The position numbers and the translations under genes are program-made. The notes beneath the pieces are model-generated. The model was not told the origin of the DNA. It did no database searches and saw only the letters and a list, made by a program, of their open reading frames with translations. This document shows, piece by piece, positions 60,876-64,000 of a DNA stretch of 64,000 nucleotides. How positions within the stretch are numbered: the first letter of the stretch is position 1; each line of letters begins with the position of its first letter. Source of the DNA: JAJDOD01 sp050299835 (lineage in GTDB: Bacteria > Pseudomonadota > Alphaproteobacteria > Rhodobacterales > Rhodobacteraceae); contig JBNKWP010000002.1 in the NCBI GenBank assembly GCA_050299835.1, forward strand, positions 186,001-250,000, given 5' to 3'.

Positions 60876-61796
60876 ATGACAACCCGGCCCATGAGGTTGA
60901 TCGTCCCCGTCTTGTTAGGCCTTCTGCCGGTCCTCGCCAGGAACCCGCGCAGCCTCGTTGTGCTTGCCGTCCTGCCCGCGATCCTGCTCGGAGTCGTGAC
61001 GCTTCTGACGCGACGCGCCATTGACGATCCCGCGAACAACGCGGGTTTTGGAGCGGCTCTGGTGCTCGGAGCATTGATGATCGCGTTGTCCCTGCTCGCC
61101 GCTTTGACCATCGCCCGAGCCATCGGCCTGTACCTTCAAACGAGGGGCTGGCGACGCGCCGGCGTCCTCTGGCTCGACGCCCTCGGCATCTTTCTCGCCG
61201 CCGCGATCCTCCTCACACCTCATCTCTACCGAAAGCATGTCACCCTGCGCCCTCCACCGCCCTCCTGCACCGAAATTCCCGTCAGGATTGCAGGTGAGGA
61301 ATTCCACCTCAAACTCGCAAGTTCCACCACGATCTACCCCGACGATCCGCGCCAGGCCGCCTACCTCGGCACCCCGCGCCACCAGCGCCGGGTCTGCCGG
61401 ACGACCCGGAACGGGGAACGGCCCATGATCGCTTCGGCCATTGGCATTAGAAGCGGCGAGTACAACATCTGCCGCACTCCTTCCCAACTCGCCTTCGAGC
61501 GTTTCGGCTGCGCCGAAGATCGCTGGACACGAGGCAAGATGATCCTCTACGACCCGGCTACCGTGGACCGAGGCTTCTTCAATCTCGATCGCGCACATCC
61601 CGAAGACAGCTGGCGGCAAGGCACCGCCAGGTGCCGCCCCAACAGCGGCCCCACGCTCGAATGTTCGGCAATCCTCACGATTTCCCAAAACCTTAGGGTG
61701 TTCTGGATATTCCGTGCCGCGCCGGGTGGCGAAGCCGAAGCCTACACAGCCTCACGCAAAGCCGTCATGGAAACGGTCACTCAGCTTGCGGGCTGA
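60876..61796 (+). CDS. Uncharacterised membrane protein with periplasmic domain
   Basis: The 306-residue product has three or four hydrophobic segments in the first 120 residues (LIVPVLLGLLPVLA, LVVLAVLPAILLGVVTLL, ALVLGALMIALSLLAALTI, and an ALGIFLAAAILL segment). A soluble C-terminal domain with six cysteines follows, which suggests a disulfide-bonded periplasmic location. I do not recognise the family. The final 16 nt overlap the convergent MOSC gene. Coding status is supported by the regular hydrophobic pattern and an ATG 64 nt after typA. Confidence 0.65.
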   Translation: MTTRPMRLIVPVLLGLLPVLARNPRSLVVLAVLPAILLGVVTLLTRRAIDDPANNAGFGAALVLGALMIALSLLAALTIARAIGLYLQTRGWRRAGVLWLDALGIFLAAAILLTPHLYRKHVTLRPPPPSCTEIPVRIAGEEFHLKLASSTTIYPDDPRQAAYLGTPRHQRRVCRTTRNGERPMIASAIGIRSGEYNICRTPSQLAFERFGCAEDRWTRGKMILYDPATVDRGFFNLDRAHPEDSWRQGTARCRPNSGPTLECSAILTISQNLRVFWIFRAAPGGEAEAYTASRKAVMETVTQLAG

Positions 61797-62263
61797 ACCG
61801 CAGCCCCCACGGCAATACCGCCGGGCCGCAGAACCTTCGCACACATGCCCCCATGCCCCCGCATGGCGGTATACCCGCCGGTCCCAAGTACCTCTTCCAT
61901 TCGGGAACAGGGATGCGCCGGAACTGTCAGTTCGATCTCGCAGTCTCCGATCCTCAGACGCCTGCCGCGAAACGCCGACAGGTTGAGGCCCGAGACGACA
62001 ATGTTCCTGCGAAGCAGTTCAGGCTCCACCGTCTCCAACCCGGAAAGCGCCGCGATAACCGGTAGATGTTCCGCCTGGATCAGCGTCACCGCCCGCTTGC
62101 CTGCCCGCGCCCGGTCGCCGGTCAGACCGGCCTCGGTGACCTCGACCGCATCGGCGGAGATCATCGGCTCCCGCCGCCCCGGCCTCAGCCAGATCGCTTC
62201 CACCCGCCCGGCTTGGGCATAGCGCGCCTGCAGCTCGCCCAGACTCACGGGCGACACAGACAA
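61781..62263 (-). CDS. MOSC domain protein
   Basis: The 160-residue protein matches the MOSC fold of molybdenum-cofactor sulfurases and YiiM-like proteins: EAGLTGDRARAGKRAVTLIQ, ELLRRNIVVSGLNL, and the conserved cysteine in VPAHPCSRMEEVLG. Such proteins carry sulfur or act in detoxification of N-hydroxylated bases. The start is uncertain: the longest frame uses TTG at 62263, with GTG codons at 62257 and 62248 as alternatives and no clear ribosome site. Confidence 0.85.
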   Translation of the reverse strand: MSVSPVSLGELQARYAQAGRVEAIWLRPGRREPMISADAVEVTEAGLTGDRARAGKRAVTLIQAEHLPVIAALSGLETVEPELLRRNIVVSGLNLSAFRGRRLRIGDCEIELTVPAHPCSRMEEVLGTGGYTAMRGHGGMCAKVLRPGGIAVGAAVQPAS

Positions 62264-62313
62264 TTCAAATCAAAATTGCCCTTCATCTTGTTGAAAATAC
62301 GCAATTTCCCGAC

Positions 62314-62601
62314 CTAGTCGCTGGTCTCGACCACGATCACTTCGCGGTCGGAGGCCTCCTTGGCCCAGACCACCGCCTCCTGATAGCGCGGATCGTTATA
62401 GGCCGCCTCCGCCGCCTCGACGGAGGGGAAACGCGCCACGACGTTCCGCGCCCGCGCCGCGCCTTCCAGCGGCACGACCCGCCCGCCGCGAGCGATAAAC
62501 TCGCCGCCGTGATCCGGTATCACCACGCTCGCCACCTCGACGTAACGCCCGTACTTCTCCGCGTCCGTCACATCGACCCGTGCGATCCAGAGTGCGCCCA
62601 T
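62314..62601 (-). CDS. DUF1330 domain protein
   Basis: The 95-residue protein of dimeric alpha-beta barrel fold shows LWIARVDVTDAEKYGRYVE, the conserved GGEFIARGGRVVPLEG, and FPSVEAAEAAYNDPRYQEA, all typical of DUF1330. The biochemical role of this family is unknown. It starts 3 nt after the alaS stop codon on the same strand, so it is probably the distal gene of the alaS transcript. Confidence 0.9.
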   Translation of the reverse strand: MGALWIARVDVTDAEKYGRYVEVASVVIPDHGGEFIARGGRVVPLEGAARARNVVARFPSVEAAEAAYNDPRYQEAVVWAKEASDREVIVVETSD

Positions 62602-62604
62602 GAT

Positions 62605-64000
62605 TTACCCTCCCAAAAGTTGCTTCGCAGCCCGAAGCGCGGCTTCGCCATTCTCCGCCGACGGCCCTCCGCCCTGCGCCATGTCAGGCCGGCCACCGCC
62701 GCCCTTGCCGCCCAGCTCCGCCACCGCGGCCTTCACCAGATCGACCGCCGAAACCTCACCGGTCAGATCGTCGGTAACACCGGCAGCCACCGCCGCCTTG
62801 CCGCCCGCATCCGCGATCAGAACCACGACGCCCGACCCCAGTCGCGCCTTGTGCTCGTCGATAAGCGGCGGCAGGTCCTTCCCGGACACGCCCGTCAGCA
62901 CCTGCCCGTGAAAGCTCTTGCCATCAACCGTTTCGGCCTCTGCCGACGATGCACCGCCGCTGCCAGCCATAGCAAGCTGGCGCCGAAGCTCGGCCACTTC
63001 GGAAGTCAGGGCCTTGCGCTCCGACAACAGCGCCTTGACCCGCTCGGCAACCTCTCCCGGCTGCGCCTTCAGCGCCAAAGCCGTTTCCGCAAGCCTGTGA
63101 TCCTGCTCGGACAAATAAGCAAAGGCCGCATCGCCCGTCAGCGCCTCGATCCGCCGGACACCGGCCGAGGACGCGCTGTCGCCCAATGTCACGAAGACCC
63201 CGATGTCGCCGGTCCGGCCCACATGGGTGCCGCCGCAAAGCTCGATCGACCAGGTGTCGCCCTCGGCCCCCTTGCCGCTGTCGGCCCGGCCCATCGACAC
63301 CACGCGCACCTCGTCACCGTATTTCTCGCCAAACAGCGCCTGCGCCCCGATGGAGCGGGCGTCGTCCGGCGTCATGATCCGCGTCTCGACGGCCGTGTTC
63401 TGCCGGATGAAGTCGTTCACCTGGGTCTCGACCGCTTTCAGTTCCTCAAGGCTCAGCGCCTTCTGGTGGCTGAAATCGAACCGCAACCGATCCGGCGCAT
63501 TGAGCGACCCACGCTGCGCGACGTGGTCGCCCAGGGCCTCACGCAGAGCCTCGTGCAGCAGGTGCGTCGCCGAGTGATTGGCCCGGATCGCCGTCCGCCG
63601 CGCGTGGTCGACTTCCAGCCGCACCGGCTCGCCGACTTTGATTCTGCCCTGATCCGGCGTGAAGCGATGGGCAAAGATGCGCCCACCCGCAAACCGCTGC
63701 GTGTCTGCGATCACCCCGTGGGTGTCGTGATCCTCGATGGAACGCAGCCAGCCCGTATCCCCCACCTGACCACCGGCCTCGCCGTAAAACGGCGTCTGGT
63801 TGGTGACGATCCAGACCTCTTCGCCGCCGGAGACCGCATCGGTCGCTGTGCCGTCTTTCACGATGGCCAGCACCTGACCCTCGGCCTTCTCGGTCTCGTA
63901 ACCCAGAAATTCCGTCGCGCCGAACTCCTCCGCCAGTTCGAACCACACCTCGGCATCCTTGGCCTCGCCCGAGCCCGACCAGGCAGCCCGCGCCTTGGCC
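62605..64000 (-). CDS. alaS: Alanyl-tRNA synthetase, C-terminal part (5-prime end outside window)
   Basis: The frame is open to the right edge, so about 464 C-terminal residues of an enzyme of about 880 are seen. Present are part of the linker, the editing domain with zinc motif NHSATHLLHEAL and ELCGGTHVGRTGDIG, which removes mischarged Ser and Gly, the coiled coil (LSERKALTSEVAELRRQLA), and the C-Ala domain with GGGGRPDMAQGGG. The catalytic and tRNA-recognition domains lie beyond 64000. Confidence 0.96.
   Translation of the reverse strand, partial: AKARAAWSGSGEAKDAEVWFELAEEFGATEFLGYETEKAEGQVLAIVKDGTATDAVSGGEEVWIVTNQTPFYGEAGGQVGDTGWLRSIEDHDTHGVIADTQRFAGGRIFAHRFTPDQGRIKVGEPVRLEVDHARRTAIRANHSATHLLHEALREALGDHVAQRGSLNAPDRLRFDFSHQKALSLEELKAVETQVNDFIRQNTAVETRIMTPDDARSIGAQALFGEKYGDEVRVVSMGRADSGKGAEGDTWSIELCGGTHVGRTGDIGVFVTLGDSASSAGVRRIEALTGDAAFAYLSEQDHRLAETALALKAQPGEVAERVKALLSERKALTSEVAELRRQLAMAGSGGASSAEAETVDGKSFHGQVLTGVSGKDLPPLIDEHKARLGSGVVVLIADAGGKAAVAAGVTDDLTGEVSAVDLVKAAVAELGGKGGGGRPDMAQGGGPSAENGEAALRAAKQLLGG

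Overview
The window is a chromosomal segment of an alphaproteobacterium, most likely a member of the Rhodobacteraceae (Rhodobacterales). The grounds are the high GC content, ctrA next to a SciP-type (DUF1153) regulator, lipid A synthesis with LpxI rather than LpxH, a VPLPA-CTERM surface protein, a DUF1127 gene beside a LysR gene, and a candidate LexA site of the alphaproteobacterial GTTC-N7-GTTC type. No prophage, plasmid backbone, intact insertion sequence, rRNA or CRISPR array was seen. About 64 protein genes and one tRNA are supported. Gene identities rest on reading motifs and lengths by eye; no database was searched.

Layout. 1-6.6 kb: the tail of a chemotaxis receptor, a 39-codon membrane peptide behind a LexA-type site, recG-ligA, and ctrA. 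6.7-8.3 kb: sciP and the divergent tRNA-thiolation gene mnmA. 8.3-21.1 kb: a long minus-strand essential block, read in transcription order as pyrH, frr, uppS, cdsA, dxr, rseP, a 41-codon membrane peptide, bamA, skp, fabZ, lpxA, lpxI, lpxB. It builds isoprenoid carrier lipid, phospholipid precursor, outer-membrane proteins and lipid A, and is interrupted between pyrH and frr by an opposing gene for a periplasmic Cache-like protein. 21.1-30 kb: miaA, a choline-sulfatase/beta-keto-acid-cleavage pair, an M42 peptidase, a degenerate GGDEF-EAL protein and an SLC13-type anion transporter.

30-38.6 kb: ymdB, 5-formyl-THF cyclo-ligase, mgtE, guanine deaminase, a LysE exporter, 8-oxoguanine deaminase, hisN, an XRE regulator and a quinone oxidoreductase. 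38.5-41.2 kb: a LysR regulator, a DUF1127 protein, a BI-1 family membrane protein and a Fur-family regulator. 41.4-42.4 kb: an acyltransferase of visibly lower GC. 42.5-47.7 kb: lpxD with a dedicated acyl carrier protein and ketosynthase, an L,D-transpeptidase and a Tat-exported YcbK-like protein. 47.7-64 kb: tRNA-Leu(UAA), a TPR protein, rhomboid protease, an NDUFAF6-like protein, a methyltransferase, cimA, cysS, a broken Stf0 sulfotransferase, an aminotransferase, ada, a PEP-mutase family lyase, a VPLPA-CTERM protein, typA, an uncharacterised membrane protein, a MOSC protein, DUF1330 and the 3-prime part of alaS.

The least expected signals are short: the LexA-type sites in front of a one-helix peptide, the unannotated small membrane ORF with its own promoter and inverted repeat ahead of bamA, CtrA-like boxes at ctrA and in the VPLPA-CTERM/typA intergenic region, an 11-bp iteron array in that same region, and two mutually exclusive hairpins ahead of the BI-1 gene. 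Many genes overlap by ATGA or GTGA, which suggests translational coupling.
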